DNA of 64,000 nt, from contig JAZKJL010000006.1 of NCBI GenBank assembly GCA_040384325.1, positions 558,001-622,000 on the forward strand, given 5' to 3'. This document shows, in pieces, positions 35,758 to 44,784 of this stretch. This DNA comes from JACMLX01 sp040384325 (GTDB lineage: Bacteria; Gemmatimonadota; Gemmatimonadetes; Gemmatimonadales; Gemmatimonadaceae). A program made the position numbers and the translations under genes. Numbering within the stretch: position 1 is the stretch's first letter; each line of letters begins with the position of its first letter. The notes under the pieces were generated by a model. That model ran no database searches. It saw only the letters and a program-made list of their open reading frames with translations, and was not told the origin of the DNA.

Positions 35758-38700
35758 CTAAGAACCGGAGCCTCTTTTGCCATGGGATATCTCCGCACAG
35801 GCCATCTTTTGGATGATGAAGTCCCAGATATGCCGGCCAGCGTGTTTCATGCGAGGAAACTGAGCCTCAACAAAATCTCTCGTTTCTTCATGTAACGGTG
35901 TCCCCTTCGAGAATAGCAGGAGCGCGGCGAGGCTGTGTGGCTCGTTTGAATAGAACGGACGGCTGCCGATACTGGCGCGTAACTGTGCATACAGCTTCAA
36001 CATCTGACTGTTGTGCTTGCCTTGGAAAGTTGCGAGCTTCACGCCGAGCAGAGTCCACAGCGCGGTGCCAGTGTGAGTGCCCGTAACTCTTCGAGCGACA
36101 AACTTGGCCGACTTCTGTGCTTGGCTCATGTCACCAGAAACCAAAGATGTCCAGCAGAGCTGCAAGTGCATGTCGGAAGCGACCAGAGGTGCGAAAGGGC
36201 CATGCTTCGCCGCGATCTGGAACGCGCTCTCCAAGTAGGTCATCGAACCATCTACGTCCATGAATTCAAGGCGTTGGTCTGCGAGTCGTACATCCGCCCA
36301 CGCAACTTGAACGTTGTATCCAAGGTCAGCCGCTAGTGAGCGCTGCTCGTGGAGGAACGCCTGTGCTGACGCGTGGTCCCCGAACGCTGCGCAAGCCTCT
36401 GCCGCATTCCTGAATCCCTTGCATGCGAGCTGCACATCTTGGACTACTCGTGATTCTTGTACGAGGCGATGGGCGCAAGCCAGCGCTTCCTCTCGCTCTC
36501 CAACGGAGGCGAAGTAAATCAGGTCGGCTCTGCGCACGTCGAATGGGTTGACGCTGTCGGCGTGACGAACAGCGTCGACGGAGCGATACGCCGATTTGAG
36601 GGCCTCAATATCACCAACGTTGGACGCCACATACAGCGCCATCACCGCATCGGCGAGTCTCTCCTCCGGTTTCATGTTTGGATCGCGAGCTTGCTTCAGT
36701 GTTGAAGAAAACAACTCGCTGCTGATGAATCGATGTTCAACTTCTGACGCTGCCGGCGAAATGCGAGGTAGCGAACGAGGGCGTGCCGTGTCCAGGCGAT
36801 GAGCTCGAGAACGTCGGCTCTCCGCGCCCGCTCGAACCTGATCGACGATCGCATCTATCGCATTTCCTAGTCCCGTCGAGCGTGAAAGACGCTGAAGCCG
36901 GCTCAACTCGAAGATGACATGCGCGGCGGGGTCCTTGCGCAACAACGCCCCCGCAAACGCATCCAACACCCCCTGCGCCCGCCCTTCCTCCCGCGCCCGG
37001 ATGAACAACCGCAGGCACGCATAGAACTCCTGCGGCTCCAGCGCCACCTCGCATGCCGCCAGCACCACCTGCGCCGCCCGCAAGGCGTCCATCCGCACCA
37101 CCGTCGGCTTGAGCCGCTGGACCGCCCCATCCGCCATCAGCGACGACACGTGCAGTACGCCGTCCTCGCCGGTCAGGTAGCCCGACGCCTCCAGCCCGTC
37201 CACCGCCAGCGTCAGCACCGCGCGGTCCACCTGCAGCGCCGCCTCGACGATCGCGTGGCGCGACGCTGACGCCAGCACGCCGGCCAGCGCCAGTACCCGC
37301 CACTGCAACTCGCCCAGCTCGCGCAGCGCGCGGTCCACCGCCACCTGCACCCGCCACGGAATCACGTCCGGCGAGCCGACGTCGAGCATCAAGCCCAGCA
37401 TCTCGATGCCGTACATCGGGACGCCCTCGGCGAAGACCGCCGCACACGCCACCTGGTCCGCCGTCGCCCGCGGCTGCTCCACCGCGGCGTACGCCGACAC
37501 CACCGCCCGTACCTCCACCGTCGTCATCTGCCTGAGCGAGACGCGCCCGATCCACTGCAGCGCCACCGGCGACTCGGTCGGCGTGCGCTGCGTCGAGCTG
37601 GCCAGCACCAGCCCGTGATAGCGCGGCACGCCACGCCGGTAGATCCGGTCCAGCCGGCCGAGCGACTCGGCATCGATGCGCTCGGCATGCTCGACCTGCA
37701 GCAGCAACGGCGTCTCCTCGCTCACCGCGGCCAGCAGGTCCTCGATCTCCGTCAGCGGACAGTCATCCGGCGAGAACACCTCGCTGCCAAGCCACGTCCG
37801 CAGCACCTCGAGCGCCTCGGGCGTGATGCCCATCGACCCCGGCATCTCCAGCAGCCGCAAGACGATCGTGCGGAGCGCCGTGAACGGCATCGCGTCGGGC
37901 GCGCTCTCGGTGGTCAGCTCCAGGACCCGCATCCCCTGCAGCACCGCTGACTTGCGCAGCTCGTGCAGGAGTCGACTCTTGCCGCTGCCCTCGGGTCCGT
38001 GCAGCAGCATTCCGCCACCGCGACCGGCGCGAGCGTCGAACAAGCCGGCCATCAGCTGCTTCGCCTCCGCCGTCCGTCCCACCAGAGGGCCGTGATGGCG
38101 CCCACCGCTCTGGTACGCGATCGAGGGCAGCTTCTCCGCGATCCGCCGTCGCAGCAACTGCGCCGGGAGCCCCGCGTCGCGCCCGGTGCCCACCCGCCCG
38201 ATCTCGGCCAGGTACGCATCCAGCAACTTCAGCGCATCCACCTTCGCACCCTGCATCGCCATCAACTCGGCGCGCGTCAACGTGGCTTCCTCGTTCAGCT
38301 CGTCGATACCCAACAGCTGCACCGCGTACCGATCCGCCACCGCCAGGTCGCCGGCGGATCGCGCCGTCTGCAACGACCGGATGATGCGCGGACGAATCAG
38401 CGCATGGACGCCGACCCGCTGCGCGGTGACCCACGCCGCCAGCTCCTCGGAGAAGACCGGGTCGTAGTCTTCCAGCCACTCCCCGGCGACCTCACCCACC
38501 GGGTCATCCCAGTCGCACGACCAGTGGCGGGGATCGAGGCGCAGGCCGTCCTCACCGGATTCGACCACCAGGCCCATCTCCCGGGCCTTGTAGACCGTCT
38601 GCCGCAGGTTGTGCCGTGCGTTGGCGTCATCGGCACCGGGCCAGAGCGTGTCCATCATCGTCTGCCGCGACGTCATGCGACCCAGTGGCACGCTCAACCG

Positions 38701-38814
38701 CACCACGAGGGCGAACAGGCGCTCCGCCTCCGGCGTCAGCACCTCGTTGCCGATCTCGATCCGCTGCGCACCCAGAAACTGCAACCGCCCGATGATTCCC
38801 GATCGATCGGTCAT
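35758..38814 (-). CDS. SARP/BTAD-type regulator with AAA ATPase and TPR-like region, mosaic composition
   Basis: 1018 residues. The N-terminus (about 1-100: LGAQRIEIGNEVLTPEAERLFALVVRL ... SRQTMMDTLWPGADDANARHNLRQTVYKARE) is the winged-helix of SARP/AfsR-type regulators, followed by a BTAD-like helical domain (about 105-235). Then comes an ATPase with P-loop HGPEGSGKS in MLLHGPEGSGKSRLLHELR and a helical C-terminus with TPR-like units. Coding sequence before about residue 630 has 70% or more G+C (37261-37320: 44 of 60). After it, G+C is near 58% (36301-36360: 35 of 60) with different codon choice. The gene is therefore a fusion or recombination product between resident and foreign DNA. Its target genes are unknown. 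Confidence 0.82.
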   Translation of the reverse strand: MTDRSGIIGRLQFLGAQRIEIGNEVLTPEAERLFALVVRLSVPLGRMTSRQTMMDTLWPGADDANARHNLRQTVYKAREMGLVVESGEDGLRLDPRHWSCDWDDPVGEVAGEWLEDYDPVFSEELAAWVTAQRVGVHALIRPRIIRSLQTARSAGDLAVADRYAVQLLGIDELNEEATLTRAELMAMQGAKVDALKLLDAYLAEIGRVGTGRDAGLPAQLLRRRIAEKLPSIAYQSGGRHHGPLVGRTAEAKQLMAGLFDARAGRGGGMLLHGPEGSGKSRLLHELRKSAVLQGMRVLELTTESAPDAMPFTALRTIVLRLLEMPGSMGITPEALEVLRTWLGSEVFSPDDCPLTEIEDLLAAVSEETPLLLQVEHAERIDAESLGRLDRIYRRGVPRYHGLVLASSTQRTPTESPVALQWIGRVSLRQMTTVEVRAVVSAYAAVEQPRATADQVACAAVFAEGVPMYGIEMLGLMLDVGSPDVIPWRVQVAVDRALRELGELQWRVLALAGVLASASRHAIVEAALQVDRAVLTLAVDGLEASGYLTGEDGVLHVSSLMADGAVQRLKPTVVRMDALRAAQVVLAACEVALEPQEFYACLRLFIRAREEGRAQGVLDAFAGALLRKDPAAHVIFELSRLQRLSRSTGLGNAIDAIVDQVRAGAESRRSRAHRLDTARPRSLPRISPAASEVEHRFISSELFSSTLKQARDPNMKPEERLADAVMALYVASNVGDIEALKSAYRSVDAVRHADSVNPFDVRRADLIYFASVGEREEALACAHRLVQESRVVQDVQLACKGFRNAAEACAAFGDHASAQAFLHEQRSLAADLGYNVQVAWADVRLADQRLEFMDVDGSMTYLESAFQIAAKHGPFAPLVASDMHLQLCWTSLVSGDMSQAQKSAKFVARRVTGTHTGTALWTLLGVKLATFQGKHNSQMLKLYAQLRASIGSRPFYSNEPHSLAALLLFSKGTPLHEETRDFVEAQFPRMKHAGRHIWDFIIQKMACAEISHGKRGSGS

Positions 38815-38944
38815 GAGCCCTCCCCAACGAGGCGCCAGCGCAATGCGTGGCTCGGTCGTGAAAGTCCCGGTCCGACAGCGCCGTCAGACCCGCGCCGAAC
38901 CTGACGCCGACGGTCACGTCCCCGTCATCTGGCAGGGTAACACG

Positions 38945-38974
38945 GTGACCGGGTGCCGTGCACGGGCGTAGCTT
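38945..38974 (+). promoter_or_regulatory. Promoter of sdaAB (GTGACC-N18-TAGCTT), leaderless
   Basis: -35 GTGACC at 38945-38950 and -10 TAGCTT at 38969-38974. Only six bases separate the -10 from the ATG at 38981, so transcription should start on the start codon itself. Confidence 0.6.
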
Positions 38975-38980
38975 TGGCGC

Positions 38981-39658
38981 ATGGTCTCCCTCCTCGACAT
39001 CATCGGCCCCGTCATGGTCGGGCCCTCGTCGTCGCATACGGCGGGCGCCTGCCGGCTTGGCCTCCTCGCCCGCTGCCTCGTCGGCGGCACGCCGCAGTCG
39101 GCACGCATCGAGCTGCACGGCTCCTTCGCCCGCACCGGCGAGGGACATGGCACCGACAAGGCGATCGTCGGTGGGCTGATGGGCTTCCGCCCCGACGATG
39201 AACGCCTCCGCACCGCGCTCGACATCATGGACCGCGAAGGCCTCGACTACACCTTCGAGAAGACCACCCTCGGTGAGGACGCCGACACGCACCCGAACAC
39301 CGTCCGCATCACCGTCTCGCGGAACGACCGCACTGCCGTGATGCAGGGCTCCTCCCTCGGCGCCGGCCGCGTCCTGGTCACGCAGATCGACGGCTACCCG
39401 GTGGAAGTCACCGGCAACCTGCACACCATCGTGCTGGTGGCCGAGGACGTGAAGGGCAGCGTGGCACGGATCGCGACCCTGCTCTCGGATGCGGACCTGA
39501 ACATCGCCACGCTGCGGCTGACGCGGAAACAGCGCGGTGGCGATGCGTTCATGGTGATCGAACTCGACGAGCAGCCCGGCGAGTCGGTGCGCGACACGAT
39601 TCGTGCGCTGCCGTGGGTGAGATGGGCATTCCGTCTCGACAAGGTGGGGGCGGCGTAG
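38981..39658 (+). CDS. sdaAB: L-serine dehydratase, beta subunit
   Basis: 225 residues. Iron-sulfur serine dehydratase (serine to pyruvate and ammonia), split-subunit type. SLLDIIGPVMVGPSSSHTAGA is the signature start, with GSFARTGEGHGTDKA next; residues about 148-225 form an ACT domain (LHTIVLVAEDVKGSVARIATLLSD). Stops directly before the alpha subunit ATG. No ribosome site is visible, consistent with a leaderless message. Confidence 0.95.
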   Translation: MVSLLDIIGPVMVGPSSSHTAGACRLGLLARCLVGGTPQSARIELHGSFARTGEGHGTDKAIVGGLMGFRPDDERLRTALDIMDREGLDYTFEKTTLGEDADTHPNTVRITVSRNDRTAVMQGSSLGAGRVLVTQIDGYPVEVTGNLHTIVLVAEDVKGSVARIATLLSDADLNIATLRLTRKQRGGDAFMVIELDEQPGESVRDTIRALPWVRWAFRLDKVGAA

Positions 39659-40543
39659 ATGTATCGGGCACTGGCCGACGCCATTCGCGACGCTGAAGCA
39701 CGCGGCGTGACGCTCGCCACCGTGGCACTGGAGGCGGAGGCCGCCGATGGCGGTCGCACCATCGCCGACATCCGCGCCACCCTCGGCCGTGCGCTGCACA
39801 TCATGCGCGGCGCCATCACGCAGGGTGAAGATCCGTCGCTGCGATCGGCGTCAGGCCTCGTCGGCGGCGACGCCGCGAAGCTCATCAACGGACCTGCAGG
39901 TCCGCTGGCCGATACGCTCTTCCGCGACGTGCTGATGCGCGCGCTGGCGGTGCAGGAAGTGAACGCCTGCATGGGCGTGATCGTGGCCGCACCGACCGCC
40001 GGTGGCGCCGGGGTGCTGCCCGCCGTGCTCACCGGCCTCGCCACCGCGAAGCAGATCGGCGACGACAAGGTGATCGATGCGCTGGCGACGGCCGGCCTGA
40101 TCGGCGCGGTCGTCGCCGAGCGCGCCTCGCTCAGCGGCGCGGAGGGTGGGTGTCAGGCGGAGACGGGCGCGGCGGCGGGCATGGCGGCCGGCGCGGCAGT
40201 GGAGATGTTGGGCGGCACACCGTCGCAGGTCGGACACGCGACCGCGCTCGCCCAACAGGGTACGCTCGGCCTGGTCTGCGATCCGCTCGGCGGCCTGGTG
40301 GAGTTGCCCTGCGTGTTCCGGAATGCAACCGGCGCCGCCATCGCGCTGGCGGCGATCGAGATGGCGATGGCCGGCATCACCTTCGCGATCCCGGTCGACG
40401 AGGTGATCGACGTGATGGGTGAGATCGGCAAGAACATGGACGTGCGCTATCGTGAGACGGCGGGCGGCGGACTCGCTGCCACACCGACCGGGCGCCGTCT
40501 GGCGAAGGAACGCCTGGTCCAGATCAAGCGCGCCGACGGCTGA
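39659..40543 (+). CDS. sdaAA: L-serine dehydratase, alpha subunit
   Basis: 294 residues beginning at the base after the beta-subunit stop. Carries the Cys residues for the 4Fe-4S cluster: NACMGVIVAAPTAGGAGVLP, GAEGGCQAETGAAAGMAAGA and VCDPLGGLVELPCVFRNA. GKNMDVRYRETAGGGLAATPTG near the end is typical. Works with the ACT-bearing beta subunit. Confidence 0.96.
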   Translation: MYRALADAIRDAEARGVTLATVALEAEAADGGRTIADIRATLGRALHIMRGAITQGEDPSLRSASGLVGGDAAKLINGPAGPLADTLFRDVLMRALAVQEVNACMGVIVAAPTAGGAGVLPAVLTGLATAKQIGDDKVIDALATAGLIGAVVAERASLSGAEGGCQAETGAAAGMAAGAAVEMLGGTPSQVGHATALAQQGTLGLVCDPLGGLVELPCVFRNATGAAIALAAIEMAMAGITFAIPVDEVIDVMGEIGKNMDVRYRETAGGGLAATPTGRRLAKERLVQIKRADG

Positions 40544-40594
40544 TCGCGCGGCGGCGTCTCTTGCGCCGCCACACACCGTCCGTTGATTCACGGC

Positions 40595-42163
40595 ATGCCT
40601 CCTCATGCCGATCGTCTCGCACGCTGCCTCACATCCTGCGCTGCCGCGATGTTGCTGCAGGCGCCGACCCTCATCGCGCAGGCACCGGTCGAGCCACCAT
40701 CCGGTGTGCTCGCGCCGACGCCGCGTGCGATGGCCGCCATGCGCGAGGCGGACCTCAAGCGTGACCTGTTCGCGATGGCATCGCCGGCGATGCGCGGCCG
40801 CGAAGGCGGCACGGTCGACGAGTTGAAGGCGTCGATCTGGGTGGCGGAGCAGTACGCCAAGATCGGCCTCGCACCGATGGGCGACGGTGGTACGTACTTC
40901 CAGTGGTTCAACATCGTGCGCACACGCGTGTCGCATGCCGGCAGCGCCGCCCGCATCGCGGGCGCGCCGGTGACCCTGTTCCGCGACATCATTCCGTACA
41001 ACGTGGTGCCGGTCGAGACATCTGGTCGCGTCCTCTGGCTCGACAACCCACTCGACACCACGGTCGACGTGCGCGGTCGCATCGTCGCCACGACGGTCCT
41101 CGCACCGCCGCCGGCTAGTGTGCGCTCGACCAGCTATCCGACGCGGGTGCGGTACGCCGAAGCGGCGATGATCGCCACACTGCGCACACTCGGCCGGCGC
41201 GGCGCGAGCGCAATCCTCGTCGTGGCGGGTGACTCGGTCGACGCGGCGTTCGACGCGATGAGCGTACAGCGCGAACGTGGGTCATACGACGTGGATCGGG
41301 CCACGCCACGCGCCAATGGCGCGCCGGACCGTGTGCAGCCGCCGCCGCAGGCGGGAACGGGACCGGTACCGAGCTTTCTCGTGCGCGCGGCGCAAGGTGC
41401 CTCGCTCCGCGCCCAGCCCAACGCCGAACTCTCCATCCGCCTCGAACGATTCGAGTCGCCGAGCGTGAACGTGATCGCTGGACTGCGTGGCACGGACGCC
41501 TCGCTGCGGAACGAGTGGGTGCTCTACAGCTCCCACCAGGATGCGAATGGCGTGCGCCTGCTGGCCAACGGTGACTCGGTGCTGGCTGGCGCCGATGACA
41601 ATGCGAGTGTCAGCGTCGCGGAATTCGCTGCGGGTCGCGCGATGGTGGCGCAGCGGCCGAAGCGGTCGGTGCTCTTCGTGCATCATGGCAGCGAGGAGCG
41701 TGGCCTGCTCGGCTCGCGCTACCACTCGGCCCATCCGGTGGTGCCGCTGCCGCAGATCGTGGCGGTGCTGAATGGCGACATGATCGGTCGCAACCATCCC
41801 GACACCGCCGCCTTGCTCGGTGCGCAGCCGCCGCATCGCAGCTCGACGCAACTGGTGCAGTGGGCGCTGGCCGCCAACGCGCGCACCGGCAAGTTCGTGA
41901 TCGACACCACCTGGGATCGTCCGTCGCATCCGGAAGGCTGGTTCTTCCGCAGCGACCACCTGCCGTACGCGCGACTCGGCGTGCCGTCGCTGATGTACAC
42001 CACCAATCTGCACGACGATTACCACACCGCCGGCGACATCCCGGAACGCATCGACTATGCGAAGCTGCTGCGCATCACGCAGTGGATGTACCTCACCGGC
42101 TGGTACGCAGCGAATGCCCCGGTGCGCCCCGCCGTCGATCCGGGATTCAAGCTGGAGCGATGA
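40595..42163 (+). CDS. Exported M28-family metallopeptidase
   Basis: 522 residues. Signal peptide (LTSCAAAMLLQAPTLIAQA), a prosequence, a PA-like insert (about 130-230) and the M28 zinc domain: YSSHQDANG (first His/Asp ligands), GADDNASVS (bridging Asp), HGSEERGLLGS (catalytic Glu pair), NGDMIGRNH (Asp ligand) and DDYHTAGD (last His). All expected ligands are present. Likely an aminopeptidase acting in the periplasm or outside. ATG 40595 is preferred over TTG 40583. Confidence 0.9.
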   Translation: MPPHADRLARCLTSCAAAMLLQAPTLIAQAPVEPPSGVLAPTPRAMAAMREADLKRDLFAMASPAMRGREGGTVDELKASIWVAEQYAKIGLAPMGDGGTYFQWFNIVRTRVSHAGSAARIAGAPVTLFRDIIPYNVVPVETSGRVLWLDNPLDTTVDVRGRIVATTVLAPPPASVRSTSYPTRVRYAEAAMIATLRTLGRRGASAILVVAGDSVDAAFDAMSVQRERGSYDVDRATPRANGAPDRVQPPPQAGTGPVPSFLVRAAQGASLRAQPNAELSIRLERFESPSVNVIAGLRGTDASLRNEWVLYSSHQDANGVRLLANGDSVLAGADDNASVSVAEFAAGRAMVAQRPKRSVLFVHHGSEERGLLGSRYHSAHPVVPLPQIVAVLNGDMIGRNHPDTAALLGAQPPHRSSTQLVQWALAANARTGKFVIDTTWDRPSHPEGWFFRSDHLPYARLGVPSLMYTTNLHDDYHTAGDIPERIDYAKLLRITQWMYLTGWYAANAPVRPAVDPGFKLER

Positions 42164-42181
42164 CGTTCAGCAGGCGGCGGA

Positions 42182-44185
42182 CTACATCGTCCGCCGCTCG
42201 ATGCGCGTCGCCAGCTGCGTGATCCAGTGGCGCAGTTCCTCGGCGCGCTCCTGCAGCTCCTCGGCGCGCGCGTCGCGCTCCCGGTCGCGATCCCGACCGC
42301 GCTCGCGCTCACGATCGCCGTAGTCCATGTCGCGACCGTCGTCGAAGGCATCCTCGCGTGGCGCATAGGCGCGCAGGATGCGCGCCCATGGCTCCACCAC
42401 CACGTCGGAGGCGTGCCGCTCGGACACGCTGCCCTTGCCGGACACCACGCCGACCCAGAGCAGTGCCACCAGGTCGCGCGCGAACCCGACGAACACCAGT
42501 TCCCGTCCGCGACCGGCGGTGCCGGTCTTGCCGGCCAGTGCCCAGTCGTCACTCAACACGCTGGCAGCGCGCCACGCCGTGCCCTGATGTGCGACTTCGC
42601 GCAGCAGTGAGTACGTCATGTCAGCCGACATCGGCGTCATCAGCGGGGCCGCGATGCCCGAGGCGTCGTACGCGCTGAAGCGTGGCAGCAGCGCACGATC
42701 GCGACGGCGCATCGCGGCGTACGCAGTGAGCAGGTCGAGTGGAGCGACGGTCTGCAGCCCAAGTCCGTCGGCCGGAGTTGTCTGGACGGAGCGCAGGATG
42801 CCGGCCGCCGTCAGGCGGCGGCGCGCCGGCGTGCTCAACCCCGCCATCAGGCATGCACCGAGCAGGTTGTCGCTGCGCAGCATCGCCTCGGGGATCGTGC
42901 GTTCGAGCGCCTCGGCGCCACTGAGCGTGGCCAGATACTGATGCACCTTCGGATCGGGGCAATGGCTTTCCATCAGCTCGCCGAGCGTCTCGTCCATGTA
43001 GGCGGTACCGTCATCGAGTGCGGCGGCGAGCAGCAGCGGCTTGATCGTGCTGGCAGGCTGGATGCGACCGATGCGCAGCAGGTCGGCGCCGGCGCCGGTC
43101 ACGGTGCGACCATGACGGCCCGTGTAGCTCACGATCTCCCCGGTCGAGACGCGCATCGCGACGAAGATGCCGGCCACCTCGCGTGCCGGGGTGCTGTCGT
43201 TCGCGCGACGCGGACGCGCGGGACCTTGCAGTCGCTTCACCAGCGTTGACAGCTCGCGCTCGGCGGAGCGCTGCAGGCCTGCATCGAGGAAGGTCTGCAC
43301 GCTGGTGGGGCAGTTCACCGACGGCGTGCAGGTGGAGAAACCATCACGCACCCGCGACACGTAGCCGCGGTACATGACCGGTAGCGCTGCAGTGGCCCGG
43401 GCCCGCGATGGCGCCGCACGACGGCGCGCGACGCTGAACGTGGTGTCGAGGCGGTGCATGCGATCGAACACGCTCACGATCGCAGCGCGGCGCGCGGGCA
43501 CTGCGCGCTGCGACGGATCGCGCTCGCGCGGGCTGGCCACCAGGTGCGCCAGCTCCGCGGCATCAGCGGCAGTGAGGGCGGTGGCCGTCTTGCCATAATA
43601 GGATCGCGCAGCCGCCTCGATGCCGTTGCGATTGCGGCCGAGGTACACGCTGTTCAGGTAGAGCTCCAGCACGTTGCGCTTGCCCACGTGCGCGGTGAGG
43701 TAGAGCCCCAGCCCGGCCTCAGCCAGCTTGCCCGCCCAGCTGTGATCGGCGGGCATGCGGTCACCACACAACGCGCGTGCCAGCTGCATCGAGATGGTGC
43801 TGGCGCCACGGCGCGAACCCTCGCCGGGTGTCAGGTTCGCGAACGCCGCGGCGACCGTGCCGACGGGATCCACGCCGCGGTGATACCACGCGTGCATGCG
43901 GCGATCCTCGACGGCGGTGAATGCCAGCGGCACATGCTTCGGCAAGCTGCGGATCGGCACGAAGCGTTCGCGATTCGGATCGACGTAGCCGAGGCGACGC
44001 CCATTGGCGTCGAGCAACTCGGTGCCGGTGCGCAGCGCGCGCACGCGTCCATCCACGCGGCACGGCGCGTGACCGTAGAAGGGATAGAGCATGACCAGCG
44101 GCAGCACCGTGGTCAGGGCGAGTAGCACCAGGGCCCGTCGTCGCGTGAAGCGGAAGGCGGGGAGACGCATGGCGGGGAAGCGCAT
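42182..44185 (-). CDS. Class A penicillin-binding protein (PBP1C-like)
   Basis: About 667 residues from ATG 44185 (GTG 44239 would add 18). A membrane anchor (ALVLLALTTVLPLVMLYPFY) precedes a GT51 glycosyltransferase with TAVEDRRMHAWYHRGVD and RRGASTISMQLAR. The transpeptidase has QPASTIKPLLL (nucleophile Ser, SXXK), LRSDNLLGA (SxN) and AGKTGTAG (KTG). It polymerises and cross-links peptidoglycan. The C-terminus is an unusual tail of alternating Arg/Asp/Glu (GDRERERGRDRDRERDARAE, then LQERAEELR), probably a single charged helix. The gene is convergent with the M28 peptidase gene. Confidence 0.9.
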   Translation of the reverse strand: MRFPAMRLPAFRFTRRRALVLLALTTVLPLVMLYPFYGHAPCRVDGRVRALRTGTELLDANGRRLGYVDPNRERFVPIRSLPKHVPLAFTAVEDRRMHAWYHRGVDPVGTVAAAFANLTPGEGSRRGASTISMQLARALCGDRMPADHSWAGKLAEAGLGLYLTAHVGKRNVLELYLNSVYLGRNRNGIEAAARSYYGKTATALTAADAAELAHLVASPRERDPSQRAVPARRAAIVSVFDRMHRLDTTFSVARRRAAPSRARATAALPVMYRGYVSRVRDGFSTCTPSVNCPTSVQTFLDAGLQRSAERELSTLVKRLQGPARPRRANDSTPAREVAGIFVAMRVSTGEIVSYTGRHGRTVTGAGADLLRIGRIQPASTIKPLLLAAALDDGTAYMDETLGELMESHCPDPKVHQYLATLSGAEALERTIPEAMLRSDNLLGACLMAGLSTPARRRLTAAGILRSVQTTPADGLGLQTVAPLDLLTAYAAMRRRDRALLPRFSAYDASGIAAPLMTPMSADMTYSLLREVAHQGTAWRAASVLSDDWALAGKTGTAGRGRELVFVGFARDLVALLWVGVVSGKGSVSERHASDVVVEPWARILRAYAPREDAFDDGRDMDYGDRERERGRDRDRERDARAEELQERAEELRHWITQLATRIERRTM

Positions 44186-44345
44186 GGCGAGACTCGTTCG
44201 GGGCGCCACCCGTCCGTGCGATCCGGTATCCCGGGGCACGGACGCTGGGAGGCGCAGCCAGTCGCGCGCCTCGGTGACCCGTACGCGGCTGCCTGCGGCT
44301 TTGTGTCGCCCGGCGCGCTGGAATGGTTGCCGCCGTCGCTAAGGC

Positions 44346-44777
44346 TCAGGCCGGCGACGGGGGCGCGCTGGTGCGCATCGCGGTGCCGGCGCGCAGCGCC
44401 ATGTAGAGCAGCAGCCCGGCTGGCCCGAACATGAACGTCAGGAAGAGGCAGGGCACGACCAGCAGGTGCTTGATGCCGCGCTCCGCTGCATCGAGCACCA
44501 TCCAGCAGCCGATGAAGAAGTCGAACGCGAGGTAGTGCACCCACCCCGCCAGCAGCGCACGATCCTGCGTGAAGAGCGCCTTCACCTGCATCAGCGATCC
44601 GAACCCCGCGTCCGGGTTCTTCGGCGCAGTTCCCAGCGCCCAGACGTACAGGATGCCGAGGATGGCCGGCACCACGAAGCGCGCCAGGGGTGCCACACGA
44701 CGCGGTTGCAGCACCAGCGCGATCCACGACAGCATCGCGGTGGTGTTGGCATACTGGAACAGTTGTGCCTCGGTCAT
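44346..44777 (-). CDS. ABA4-like (DUF4281) membrane protein
   Basis: 143 residues, four membrane helices. The sequence GWVHYLAFDFFIGCWMVLDAAERGI and FGPAGLLLYMALR matches the ABA4-like family, named for a plant neoxanthin-synthesis protein; bacterial members are uncharacterised. Seven bases separate its ATG from the stop of the next upstream gene on this strand, so the two likely form an operon. Confidence 0.8.
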   Translation of the reverse strand: MTEAQLFQYANTTAMLSWIALVLQPRRVAPLARFVVPAILGILYVWALGTAPKNPDAGFGSLMQVKALFTQDRALLAGWVHYLAFDFFIGCWMVLDAAERGIKHLLVVPCLFLTFMFGPAGLLLYMALRAGTAMRTSAPPSPA

Positions 44778-44784
44778 GGTGCGA

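Noticed and set aside
35553..35816. 88-codon plus-strand frame between the HD-GYP and regulator genes
   Set aside because: No ribosome site, no recognisable motif, and it overlaps the end of the regulator gene on the other strand.
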